Virus record (IMG/VR): IMGVR_UViG_3300009181_000063 | Span: 1 to 64,000 of that record | Source of the DNA: a virus | Strand: one strand, 5' to 3' | Length of the DNA: 64,000 bases | Notes under the pieces: model-generated | Seen by the model: only the letters and a program-made list of their open reading frames with translations | Databases searched by the model: none | What the model was told of the DNA's origin: nothing | Position numbers and translations under genes: made by a program | Shown: positions 6,881-12,702 of the stretch, in pieces | Position numbering within the stretch: the stretch's first letter is position 1 | Layout of the letters: every line of letters starts with the position of its first letter

Positions 6881-7061
6881 GTTTGTGTTGGTACCCGCCC
6901 TCCCAGTACCTAATCCCTAAAGGGAAGGGTGGAGAGAAGCTCGAACAGATGTTCGAACGCCGGGTGTGAGCGACATCACAGCAAAGCCTATTCGTGAGAG
7001 TGGCAGGAGATGAGATAGTTCTCCTATCAACGAAACGCAGTAGTTGATAAAGGGGCTAGAA
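6881..7061 (+). promoter_or_regulatory. Early leader module 1
   Basis: The elements in order are: GTTTGTGTTG at 6881-6890; hairpin GGTAC/GTACC around loop CCGCCCTCCCA (6890-6910); a small TCCC-TAAA-GGGA hairpin; GGAGAGAAG; the exact palindrome TGTGAGCGACATCACA at 6965-6980; the conserved GCAAAGCCTATT; a -10-like TAGTTC near 7016; hairpin TATCAAC/GTTGATA (7025-7049); and AAAGGGGCTAGA before the ATG at 7062. Confidence 0.75.
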
Positions 7062-7520
7062 ATGAAACTAACCAACAAGCAAGCACTTAGTGCTTACAAT
7101 GAAATAGCGGAAGCGTTCGCCTCAAACGAACCCCTTCCAGTAAATGCGGTAAATCTTATCGTCTACGCAATACAAGACTTACAGGTTCGTGACTATTTTC
7201 TTGGACACGCACCAATGTCTTTCGGTGTTGAAGGTGCGATTAAATTCGTTACCGAAATCCTTCCGTTAGTTGAAGAAGGTCACCGTTCACCGTTCTACAC
7301 TCTACTCTCAGCGTTCTACTATGAGGCAAACGATAAAGAGTTGGCGTATGTCTCACTTGTTCAAGCACAATTGCTTGACCCTAATTACTCACTCGCTAAG
7401 TTGCTCGACCGAGTTTACAAGGCAGGTTGGGCAACTGACGCAATGGCAACAATGCGCACCGAATTGCACCCGAAGGTAGTTGCAACCTTCGAAGTGGAAG
7501 AAGAGTTGGCTATCGCATAG
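7062..7520 (+). CDS. DUF4192-like protein
   Basis: The 152-residue product is helical and ends with YVSLVQAQLLDPNYSLAKLL, which matches the C-terminal signature of DUF4192, a family frequent in actinobacteria and their phages. The preceding segment RSPFYTLLSAFYYEANDKEL also fits. Function unknown. ATG at 7062 was chosen because the GGGGCTAGA motif lies directly in front of it, as in the sister genes; an upstream TTG is in frame but lacks this. Confidence 0.7.
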   Translation: MKLTNKQALSAYNEIAEAFASNEPLPVNAVNLIVYAIQDLQVRDYFLGHAPMSFGVEGAIKFVTEILPLVEEGHRSPFYTLLSAFYYEANDKELAYVSLVQAQLLDPNYSLAKLLDRVYKAGWATDAMATMRTELHPKVVATFEVEEELAIA

Positions 7521-7535
7521 CCAGCCCCAATGGAA

Positions 7536-7565
7536 AGCCCTCGGCAGAGATGTCGGGGGTTTTTC
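7536..7565 (+). terminator. Rho-independent terminator
   Basis: CCCTCGGC and GTCGGGGG form a G-U-containing 8-base-pair stem around AGAGAT, followed by TTTTTCC. It lies 16 bases behind the DUF4192-like gene, so leader module 2 must have its own promoter. Confidence 0.8.
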
Positions 7566-7566
7566 C

Positions 7567-7636
7567 ATGCCCGGATCCTGGAGCTCGTTTTTTTAGGGGA
7601 TGCCAAAATACTATTTTGCCCAAAGCCTCAATGCCA
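7567..7636 (+). repeat. Conserved pre-module block (copy A)
   Basis: GGATCCTGGAGCTCG is followed by TTTAGGGGATGCCAAA and TATTTTGCCCAAAGCCT. The same order (BamHI-like GGATCC palindrome, TTTAGGGG-TGCCAAA, TATTT, CCCAAAGCCT) recurs at 10183-10247, in both cases between a terminator and a GTTTGTGTTG block. Confidence 0.5.
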
Positions 7637-7639
7637 ATT

Positions 7640-7801
7640 GTTTGTGTTGGACACCCACCCTCCCAGTGTCCTATCCCTAAAGGGATCGGGAGGAGAGAGA
7701 TGATGTGATGTAGATAACAACAAAGGGCATTAGTGCGATTGGCGAGAGATGAGAAGGTTCTCTTAGTTGAGGCGAACGACCTCAGCGACAGGGGCTAAGA
7801 A
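7640..7801 (+). promoter_or_regulatory. Early leader module 2
   Basis: It holds GTTTGTGTTG (7640-7649) and hairpin GGACAC/GTGTCC around loop CCACCCTCCCA (7649-7671). Next are the ATCCC-TAAA-GGGAT hairpin and GGGAGGAGAGAG. The palindrome TGTGATGTAGATAACA at 7704-7719 has one mismatch in the right half. Hairpin GTTGAGG/CCTCAGC has the loop CGAACGA (7766-7786), identical to that of module 0, and CAGGGGCTAAGA precedes the ATG at 7802. Confidence 0.75.
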
Positions 7802-8068
7802 ATGAACGAACAAAACGCAATGAAAGTGTTTGACCTTATTAGCAAGACTGGTAATGAGGAATTGACTTCAGAGGAAGTTAGTTTTCTCAACAACAACCTT
7901 GCGCCTTTCACCTCAGTTCTAATTGAGGCAGGGGTTCATACAATGACCAATGCGGGAATGGATAAAGAGGAAGCACTCTCTATCTTGGAATTGCTCGCAA
8001 TGGTATCTCGTATGGCTGGTGCGTCAAACTTCGTTGATTTCGTCAATGTAAAACAAATGGAGGGCTAG
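7802..8068 (+). CDS. Small acidic hypothetical protein
   Basis: The 88-residue product is predicted all helical (MNEQNAMKVFDLISKTGNEE...) with a hydrophobic core region LLAMVSRMAGASNFVDFV. No family is recognised. It is first in a two-gene unit behind leader module 2. Confidence 0.65.
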   Translation: MNEQNAMKVFDLISKTGNEELTSEEVSFLNNNLAPFTSVLIEAGVHTMTNAGMDKEEALSILELLAMVSRMAGASNFVDFVNVKQMEG

Positions 8069-8072
8069 ACAA

Positions 8073-8492
8073 ATGGCATCAAAAGCAATAACTGTAAAAG
8101 TTCCAACGGCAAAAGTAATAACTGCTCTACAAGCAAAGTTGGAAAAGATTGAGTTGGATTTTGCTTCTCAAGAGTCCAATGATGCTCAATACCAAAACGC
8201 TATGGAAGCGTGGCGCAAGGAAATTGGAAAGTGGGCTATTGACCGCTTCTCAAAGGCTTCTAACATCAGAACCAATTATCGGGAGTGGAACAAGACTCTC
8301 AATGTTGATTTTGACATCACAGTTGATGAGAAAGAGTTTCCAAAAGAACCAGTGCGAGAGCACGACAAAATCCATCTTCACGAATACAAAGAGATGAAAG
8401 AGGACATTACAAATGCCCTTAGCATCTTGCGTATGACTGAGGAAGAAGTAGTAAATGCCTCAACTATGAAATCCATAGCAAGGTATCTATAA
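8073..8492 (+). CDS. Hypothetical helical protein
   Basis: The 139-residue product is strongly charged and mostly helical, with EAWRKEIGKWAIDRFSKASN in the middle and LSILRMTEEEVVNASTMKSI near the end. It follows its neighbour by four bases behind a GGAGGG ribosome-binding site. Function unknown. Confidence 0.65.
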   Translation: MASKAITVKVPTAKVITALQAKLEKIELDFASQESNDAQYQNAMEAWRKEIGKWAIDRFSKASNIRTNYREWNKTLNVDFDITVDEKEFPKEPVREHDKIHLHEYKEMKEDITNALSILRMTEEEVVNASTMKSIARYL

Positions 8493-8504
8493 GAGAAGCG
8501 ACCG

Positions 8505-8532
8505 GCTGCTCTGGGCTTCGGCTCAGAGCGGC
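8505..8532 (+). terminator. Hairpin closing the module-2 unit
   Basis: GCTGCTCTG and CAGAGCGGC pair (one G-U) around a CTTCGG-containing loop. No T tract follows, so it may act as a 3' stabiliser or a Rho-assisted stop. Confidence 0.5.
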
Positions 8533-8548
8533 GCGGGCCGCGCAAAAT

Positions 8549-8706
8549 GTTTGTGTTGGATCCCACCCTCCCTGATCCTTTCCCTTACAGGGAAGGTAAG
8601 AGAGAGATGTGACGCACATCACAGCAAAGCCTATTAGCGCTGGGGGATAGCGGGCTTATTGTTCAGTTATTAGAGAAGCACAGTATCTAATGGAATGGGG
8701 CTAGAC
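8549..8706 (+). promoter_or_regulatory. Early leader module 3
   Basis: It contains GTTTGTGTTG (8549-8558), hairpin GGATC/GATCC with loop CCACCCTCCCT (8558-8578), a TTCCC/GGGAA hairpin and AAGAGAGAG. Next come the exact palindrome TGTGACGCACATCACA (8608-8623) and GCAAAGCCTATTAG. Hairpin ATTAGA/TCTAAT (8669-8691) has loop GAAGCACAGTA, similar to module 1. GGGGCTAGAC precedes the ATG at 8707. Confidence 0.75.
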
Positions 8707-8958
8707 ATGGCAGATGATTTTTGGAAGCGTTACTACGGTTCATTCGTAGGCGCTCGCATCCTATCATTCGAGGGTATGAATACCGAGGATGATTTAGGCG
8801 ACGGGTTCCCTGAATTTACCGTTCAATTCGCAAATGGTGAGATTGGACTAATCTCAGTATCACAAGACCCCGAGGGTAATGGCGGAGGATTCTTGTTCGG
8901 ATTGGCATTACCTGCGGAGCATCCGCAAGGTGGAGAGATGAGGACACTCAATGCTTGA
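8707..8958 (+). CDS. Small acidic hypothetical protein
   Basis: The 83-residue product (MADDFWKRYYGSFVGARILS...) looks like a small beta-rich fold with PEFTVQFANGEIGLISVSQD and a Gly-rich turn GNGGGFLFGLALP. An ATG four codons upstream is in frame, but it lies inside the GGGGCTAGAC motif used as the ribosome site by the sister genes, so 8707 is preferred. Function unknown. Confidence 0.65.
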   Translation: MADDFWKRYYGSFVGARILSFEGMNTEDDLGDGFPEFTVQFANGEIGLISVSQDPEGNGGGFLFGLALPAEHPQGGEMRTLNA

Positions 8959-9061
8959 TGAATACAGCGATGATGAACTAATCGAAGTGCTCATTGCACG
9001 TGGGTGCTACGACATTGACAATGAAGGTCAAGCGATTATTTACACGGGGGTGAAGGTATGA
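8951..9061 (+). CDS. 36-residue acidic microprotein
   Basis: MLDEYSDDELIEVLIARGCY is followed by DIDNEGQAIIYTGVKV. The start overlaps the previous gene by 8 bases and the TGA overlaps the next ATG (ATGA). The regular overlaps are the main evidence. No family is known. Confidence 0.5.
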   Translation: MLDEYSDDELIEVLIARGCYDIDNEGQAIIYTGVKV

Positions 9062-9240
9062 GTAGATTAGAGGTAGGTGATACCTACACTACGCAAAAGA
9101 CTGGTGTGACTGGCGTAATCATGGAGATTGTGCCAAATGACACGGGCTCCACTAGATTGAAGTTGTTGACCGCGGATCTCGTGATTCGTTGGACGACATA
9201 CGTTCCTGAGAGACTGGGGCAGGTAAAGGTTTCTCGTTAG
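9058..9240 (+). CDS. Small SH3/KOW-like protein, paralogue of the gene at 25361-25564
   Basis: The 60-residue product is beta-rich: VGDTYTTQKTGVTGVIMEIV, PNDTGSTRLKL, IRWTTYVP. The minus-strand protein at 25361-25564 has the same skeleton (GDWYTTHSSGVSGRIQEIVP, NKTGTSRVRLR, ERWTTHIP). They are paralogues in two different transcription units. The pattern suggests a small barrel that binds nucleic acid or protein. Function unknown. Confidence 0.65.
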   Translation: MSRLEVGDTYTTQKTGVTGVIMEIVPNDTGSTRLKLLTADLVIRWTTYVPERLGQVKVSR

Positions 9241-9411
9241 CCCCACTAAAGAGAAAGTGCTGGGTCACACTATAAAATGACCCTATAAATTTAGCTAGGC
9301 GAGTCAAAGCGCTTCACTTCCTTTCTTGCCAAGCGTATCCAGGATCCGGACTGTTCACCGGGGAGATATTGCTGCTCGCCTAGCTGCTCCACTTTCGGCC
9401 GCTCGCAAAAA
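9241..9411 (+). other. Non-coding stretch before module 4
   Basis: No open frame with a plausible start was seen. It contains CACACTATAAAATGACCCTATAAAT-like AT-rich sequence, a CCAGGATCC element (9348-9356) and several short palindromes. No clear terminator was found. It may be the 3' end of the preceding unit. Confidence 0.4.
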
Positions 9412-9577
9412 GTTTGTGTTGGCCCACCCTCCCCATTAGGGAATTATTATGAGAGAAGCTCAGCTACCGGGGATCCAGGTGTGACGAGCATCACAGCAAA
9501 GCCTCTTCGCCGTAGGGGAGAGATAAGAGATAGTTCTACTACTAGCAAATCGCTAGTGATTGAGAAAGGGGCTAGAC
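9412..9577 (+). promoter_or_regulatory. Early leader module 4
   Basis: It has GTTTGTGTTG (9412-9421) with a degenerate first hairpin (CCCACCCTCCCC loop sequence retained), GAGAGAAG, the exact palindrome TGTGACGAGCATCACA (9480-9495) and GCAAAGCCTCTT. These are followed by a -10-like TAGTTC, hairpin ACTAGC/GCTAGT (9541-9557) and AAAGGGGCTAGAC before a GTG start at 9578. Confidence 0.7.
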
Positions 9578-10135
9578 GTGGGTTACTACGTTTCGTTGCA
9601 TTCATCAGATTGGGAGATTACAGAATCTCCTGAGTTACTGGCAGTTCTAAAAGAAATGCCTACACGGTTCCATGCTATCAAGCGTGGCGGTTCATCTAAT
9701 GGTGAATCATGGTTCTCATGGGTAAATGATGAGGACTTCGTCAAAGCGACTACATGCGAAGAGATTATCAACGCGTTTGGTTTCGAGACATCAGAATCAC
9801 AAGGCGTTGTATCTATAGATGGATACAACAACAAGACTGGACAAGAAGACGTCCTACTCGCAGTCCTTGCACCATTCGTTACAGAAGGTGCAGAAATGGA
9901 ATGGAGTGGCGAAGAAGGCGAGCGCTGGCTCTACCTTGTCAAAGACGGCAAGTTATTTGTATCAGGTGAAACGCGTAATTGGGATGAGCCTGAGCCATAC
10001 AAGTATCTTCACTACGATTTCCACACGGATGCAGATGGCAAAATGGTTACTGACACCAAGGTCATTGACATCTATGCGCCAATGCCAGAAGACTTAGTAA
10101 GTCGCTGGGATAAGAAGAAGAAGGTCGAAGCCTAA
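9578..10135 (+). CDS. Conserved actinophage protein (MGYYV family)
   Basis: The 185-residue product begins VGYYVSLHSSDWEI (translated M). It contains FHAIKRGGSSNGESWFSWVN, DGYNNKTGQEDVLLAVLAPF and GERWLYLVKDGKLFVSGET, a family I recognise from actinophages, often beginning MGYYV. The DGY...NKTGQE...LLA segment looks like an alpha/beta dimer fold. GTG at 9578 was chosen from the module's GGGGCTAGAC motif. Function unknown. Confidence 0.7.
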   Translation: MGYYVSLHSSDWEITESPELLAVLKEMPTRFHAIKRGGSSNGESWFSWVNDEDFVKATTCEEIINAFGFETSESQGVVSIDGYNNKTGQEDVLLAVLAPFVTEGAEMEWSGEEGERWLYLVKDGKLFVSGETRNWDEPEPYKYLHYDFHTDADGKMVTDTKVIDIYAPMPEDLVSRWDKKKKVEA

Positions 10136-10147
10136 GAAGTAGAAGAA

Positions 10148-10177
10148 GCCCCTCAGCCAAAAGCTGGGGGGTTTTTT
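10148..10177 (+). terminator. Rho-independent terminator
   Basis: CCCCTCAGC and GCTGGGGGG form a stem around CAAAA, followed by TTTTTT. It sits 12 bases behind the preceding gene. Confidence 0.9.
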
Positions 10178-10182
10178 CATAC

Positions 10183-10247
10183 CAGGATCCAGCTGCTCGA
10201 TCGCGCCGGTAAATTTAGGGGTGCCAAATGTTATTTCCCAAAGCCTA
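10183..10247 (+). repeat. Conserved pre-module block (copy B)
   Basis: CCAGGATCCAGCTGCTCG is followed by AATTTAGGGGTGCCAAA, TTATTT and CCCAAAGCCT, the same order as at 7567-7636. The two copies differ by small indels. Confidence 0.5.
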
Positions 10248-10251
10248 ATTT

Positions 10252-10437
10252 GTTTGTGTTGAACAGCCCTCCCACCCTGTTTAACCCTTTCAGGGAATGG
10301 GTAGGAGAGAGATAGCTAGCTAGCTGCTCGGCCGGTGTGATGCAGATAACACCAAAGCCTATTAGCGAGAGAGACACGTGGGCATATGTTTATACCAGTG
10401 AGCAACACCGCTTACTAAATAGTGAAGGGCTAGGAAC
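10252..10437 (+). promoter_or_regulatory. Early leader module 5
   Basis: It has GTTTGTGTTG (10252-10261), hairpin TTGAACA/TGTTTAA around GCCCTCCCACCC (10259-10284), an ACCCT/AGGGA hairpin, GGAGAGAG and a TAGCTAGCTAGC tract. The palindrome TGTGATGCAGATAACA (10336-10351) carries the same TAACA variant as module 2. Then come CAAAGCCTATTAGCGAG, hairpin AGTGAGC/GCTTACT (10397-10416) and AAGGGCTAGGAAC before GTG at 10438. Confidence 0.7.
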
Positions 10438-10683
10438 GTGAGACCACTATCTCAAATTGCTCAGGACATCGAGTCCGAGTGCGGTACCAAGGATTGGTAC
10501 GTATATGCAGAAGCATATGTGACACCAATGAAATCGCTTACATCTTTAAGCGATACATATGGCGCTGATAGCGCTGAATCTATAGTGCTCTACGCACTAT
10601 CTAATCTCACCTCATGGCGAGGAGAGAGAGCCCGCAGTATCAAGGCGGAGCTCAACGGGATGCTCAAGGGGGTGAGTGCATGA
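10438..10683 (+). CDS. Conserved small actinophage protein
   Basis: The 81-residue product (MRPLSQIAQDIESECG..., ending SWRGERARSIKAELNGMLKG) matches a small helical family often seen in mycobacteriophage early regions (RPLSEIA...YFGA...YG.D....WRGE.AR.IK.ELN.ML). It starts with GTG behind leader module 5. Function unknown. Confidence 0.7.
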   Translation: MRPLSQIAQDIESECGTKDWYVYAEAYVTPMKSLTSLSDTYGADSAESIVLYALSNLTSWRGERARSIKAELNGMLKGVSA

Positions 10684-11138
10684 GCGTCGATACATATAAC
10701 CCGAATGCGCTAGTTACTTATAAAAAGATAGCTGGCACCTATGCTGAACCAGAAGCACCAGAATACATTACCGACAAGGTAGTGGACCTCGAGTGGACGC
10801 TGCACCAAGGGCGCGAAGCTCGCACCGAAGCTCAAAAGCTCCGGGCCACAATAGCTTCGATCCAGGAGCACATGACCCGCAACGATTGGTATAACCCGAA
10901 TACAGAAGCATCGGAGATCCTGGCTGCTCTGCAGGAGATCCTGGGTTACGAACCAAAAGCTGAAATTCGGATCACAGCTGTAATTGAAGTAGAGGTTACG
11001 GTTGAGCTCAACATGGATGAAGTAGAAGATTTCGATGCAGAGACCTGGATCAGTGATTGGGTCTCAGTAGATACCAGCTCGGGAGATTCGAGCTGTGATA
11101 GCTGGGCAGTTAGCTCAGCTGATTGGGAAGATGCCTGA
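10680..11138 (+). CDS. Hypothetical protein with acidic C-terminal beta domain
   Basis: The 152-residue product has a helical N-terminal half (VVDLEWTLHQGREARTEAQK) and a C-terminal half of alternating strands (KAEIRITAVIEVEVTVELNM) that ends very acidic and Ser-rich. The start is the ATG overlapping the preceding TGA (ATGA). Family members occur in actinophages; function unknown. Confidence 0.65.
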   Translation: MSVDTYNPNALVTYKKIAGTYAEPEAPEYITDKVVDLEWTLHQGREARTEAQKLRATIASIQEHMTRNDWYNPNTEASEILAALQEILGYEPKAEIRITAVIEVEVTVELNMDEVEDFDAETWISDWVSVDTSSGDSSCDSWAVSSADWEDA

Positions 11139-11310
11139 CGCATTAAGCATCGTGGGACGGCTGCTGGTCGAAGGGTCAGCAGCCTACCTAGATGCTAAAA
11201 CAATCGATGAAGAGAATGGATATTCAGATGCTATGGAATCCATGGAGAGAAAGTACTGGGAAGGGTACACAGATGCTCTCTATGAATTGGAAGCTCTGAT
11301 TAATAAATAG
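11131..11310 (+). CDS. Small hypothetical protein
   Basis: The 59-residue product (MPDALSIVGRLLVEGSAAYL...) is helical and acidic with ERKYWEGYTDALYELEALIN near the end. The start at 11131 gives an 8-base overlap with the upstream gene; an earlier in-frame ATG at 11095 would overlap more. Confidence 0.55.
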   Translation: MPDALSIVGRLLVEGSAAYLDAKTIDEENGYSDAMESMERKYWEGYTDALYELEALINK

Positions 11311-11314
11311 CCCG

Positions 11315-11350
11315 GTGCGATCCTGGCGGCTTCGGCCGCTGGGGTTGCGC
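11315..11350 (+). terminator. Long hairpin with UUCG tetraloop
   Basis: GTGCGATCCTGGCGGC pairs over its whole length, with G-U pairs, to GCCGCTGGGGTTGCGC across the tetraloop TTCG (16-base-pair stem). No U tract follows. It is a very stable 3' end, directly before leader module 6. Confidence 0.65.
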
Positions 11351-11353
11351 TTT

Positions 11354-11508
11354 GTTTGTGTTGAATGCCCACCCACCCATTCACCCTTCGGGTTATTTTA
11401 AGAGAGAGCTCGCTCCTGGCGTGTGACGTACATCACATCAAAGCCTATTGGGGAGAGAGGTGCCATAAGGTTAAATATGCATTACATCAACGACATGGAG
11501 GCTAGTTC
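11354..11508 (+). promoter_or_regulatory. Early leader module 6
   Basis: It contains GTTTGTGTTG (11354-11363), hairpin TGAATG/CATTCA with loop CCCACCCACC (11362-11383), an ACCC-TTC-GGGT hairpin, AAGAGAGAGC, the exact palindrome TGTGACGTACATCACA (11422-11437) and CAAAGCCTATTGGGG. The pre-start hairpin seen in other modules is not clear here. GGAGGCTAG precedes the ATG at 11509. Confidence 0.7.
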
Positions 11509-12210
11509 ATGGAAAAGTTAAAGCGTAGTAAGGACCGCAAGGTAGCTAATTCTCTCACCGCATCGGGCGGCGTTAGAATCGCTAATTCTTTCGGTCTACC
11601 GGCGGGCAAGGCATATTCATGCCCTAGCGCCACTAGTATATGCACACGCATATGTTATGCGGGCAAGCTAGAGAAGATTTACAAGGGTGTTAAGGCTAAT
11701 CTCATTCACAATTGGGATTTATTGAGAGATGCCGATCATGACACTATGGAAGCACTATTAGAAGAGATGATTGCAGACTTTCGCAAGGATTGTGAGAAAT
11801 GGGATGCGCCTAAAGAATTCCGTATCCATTGGGACGGGGATTTCTTTAAGCCAGACTACGCATTCGCATGGAAGCACGTTATTTTAAATAACCCGGATAT
11901 TCTATTCTGGGCATATACACGTGTAGAATCTGCAGCGTACATGCTCAAGGGCATGGATAACCTGGCGTTATATTTCTCCGCCGATACGGAGAATATGGAG
12001 GCGGCTAAGCGCTTAAGCGCACACGGTATCAAGCTCGCCGGGTTACATGAGACATTCTCTCAAGCTAAGGACATGCTCATGTCATTAGGTGAGAGAGGGG
12101 CTAAGTGCCCGGAACAACGTAAGCAAATTCCACTAGAGGGCGCATGCGTAGCATGCAGAATATGCCTAAAGGCGGATGCAAATATTACATTCTCAATAAG
12201 TAAGAGATAA
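11509..12210 (+). CDS. GP88 family protein
   Basis: The 233-residue product (MEKLKRSKDRKVANSL...) matches the GP88 family of actinophages, with SCPSATSICTRICYAGKLEK, RIHWDGDFFKPDYAFAW, YTRVESAAYMLKGM, LALYFSADTENMEAA and a late CVACRICLKADANITF. Four cysteines early (CPSAT.IC...C) and a CxxCxxC near the C-terminus could bind a metal or an iron-sulfur cluster. The family's function is not known. It begins a three-gene unit. Confidence 0.8.
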   Translation: MEKLKRSKDRKVANSLTASGGVRIANSFGLPAGKAYSCPSATSICTRICYAGKLEKIYKGVKANLIHNWDLLRDADHDTMEALLEEMIADFRKDCEKWDAPKEFRIHWDGDFFKPDYAFAWKHVILNNPDILFWAYTRVESAAYMLKGMDNLALYFSADTENMEAAKRLSAHGIKLAGLHETFSQAKDMLMSLGERGAKCPEQRKQIPLEGACVACRICLKADANITFSISKR

Positions 12211-12220
12211 GGGGATAAAA

Positions 12221-12502
12221 ATGGGACGTAATCTATCAATGGAGCTAGCTGGAGGATTGGGAGACCTATCCTTGCAGCACCAGCTCAAGATTCAATTGCA
12301 GAATAATCACTACCCGCCAGTGCCTACGTCCATGGTATTCCCATGCATCGCGGCAATTACGGCCGTTAATGAGGAGGATCCTGGCAAGCTCATCGAATTA
12401 CCGGAGGGCGTGCTATGGAGAGGGAAGACATCCGCGCCAGCGAGCGCGATAGTAGAGGCGCATCACCTTGATGCATGGTTAGATGGAGATGACTATGAGT
12501 AA
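12221..12502 (+). CDS. Conserved actinophage protein of unknown function
   Basis: The 93-residue product has LSLQHQLKIQLQNNHYPPVP, SMVFPCIAAI, LIELPEGVLWRGKTSAPASA and IVEAHHLDAWLDG, all fixed stretches of a family I recognise from actinophages next to GP88 genes. Function unknown. It follows GP88 by 10 bases. Confidence 0.7.
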   Translation: MGRNLSMELAGGLGDLSLQHQLKIQLQNNHYPPVPTSMVFPCIAAITAVNEEDPGKLIELPEGVLWRGKTSAPASAIVEAHHLDAWLDGDDYE

Positions 12503-12590
12503 TACATTCCTTGATTTGATGGACCAGATCCTAAAGGAGGGCCTGGCCGCCATCGATGCCCTAGATGAGGATGATCTAGAAGAAGAATAG
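12495..12590 (+). CDS. 31-residue acidic microprotein
   Basis: MSNTFLDLMDQILKEGLAAI is followed by DALDEDDLEEE, an amphipathic helix with an acidic tail. It overlaps the upstream gene by 8 bases; an in-frame ATG two codons earlier is possible. A strong terminator follows at once. Supported only by context and coding character. Confidence 0.45.
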   Translation: MSNTFLDLMDQILKEGLAAIDALDEDDLEEE

Positions 12591-12624
12591 AGTTGCTCCC
12601 GGTTCTTGCCCGGTCGAGCACACG

Positions 12625-12662
12625 CTCCCAGCTGCTGCTAGCCCGGTAGCTGGGAGTTTTTC
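12625..12662 (+). terminator. Rho-independent terminator
   Basis: CTCCCAGCT and AGCTGGGAG form a perfect 9-base-pair stem, followed by TTTTTC and TTTTTT. It ends the GP88 unit. Confidence 0.9.
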
Positions 12663-12702
12663 TTTTTTTATGGTTGTTTTTTTAGCCTACACCCATCCAA
12701 AT

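Noticed and set aside
6940-6962. GTTCGAAC-like sequence as a tRNA T-arm
   Set aside because: No acceptor, D or anticodon stem can be built around it; it is a short palindrome in leader module 1.
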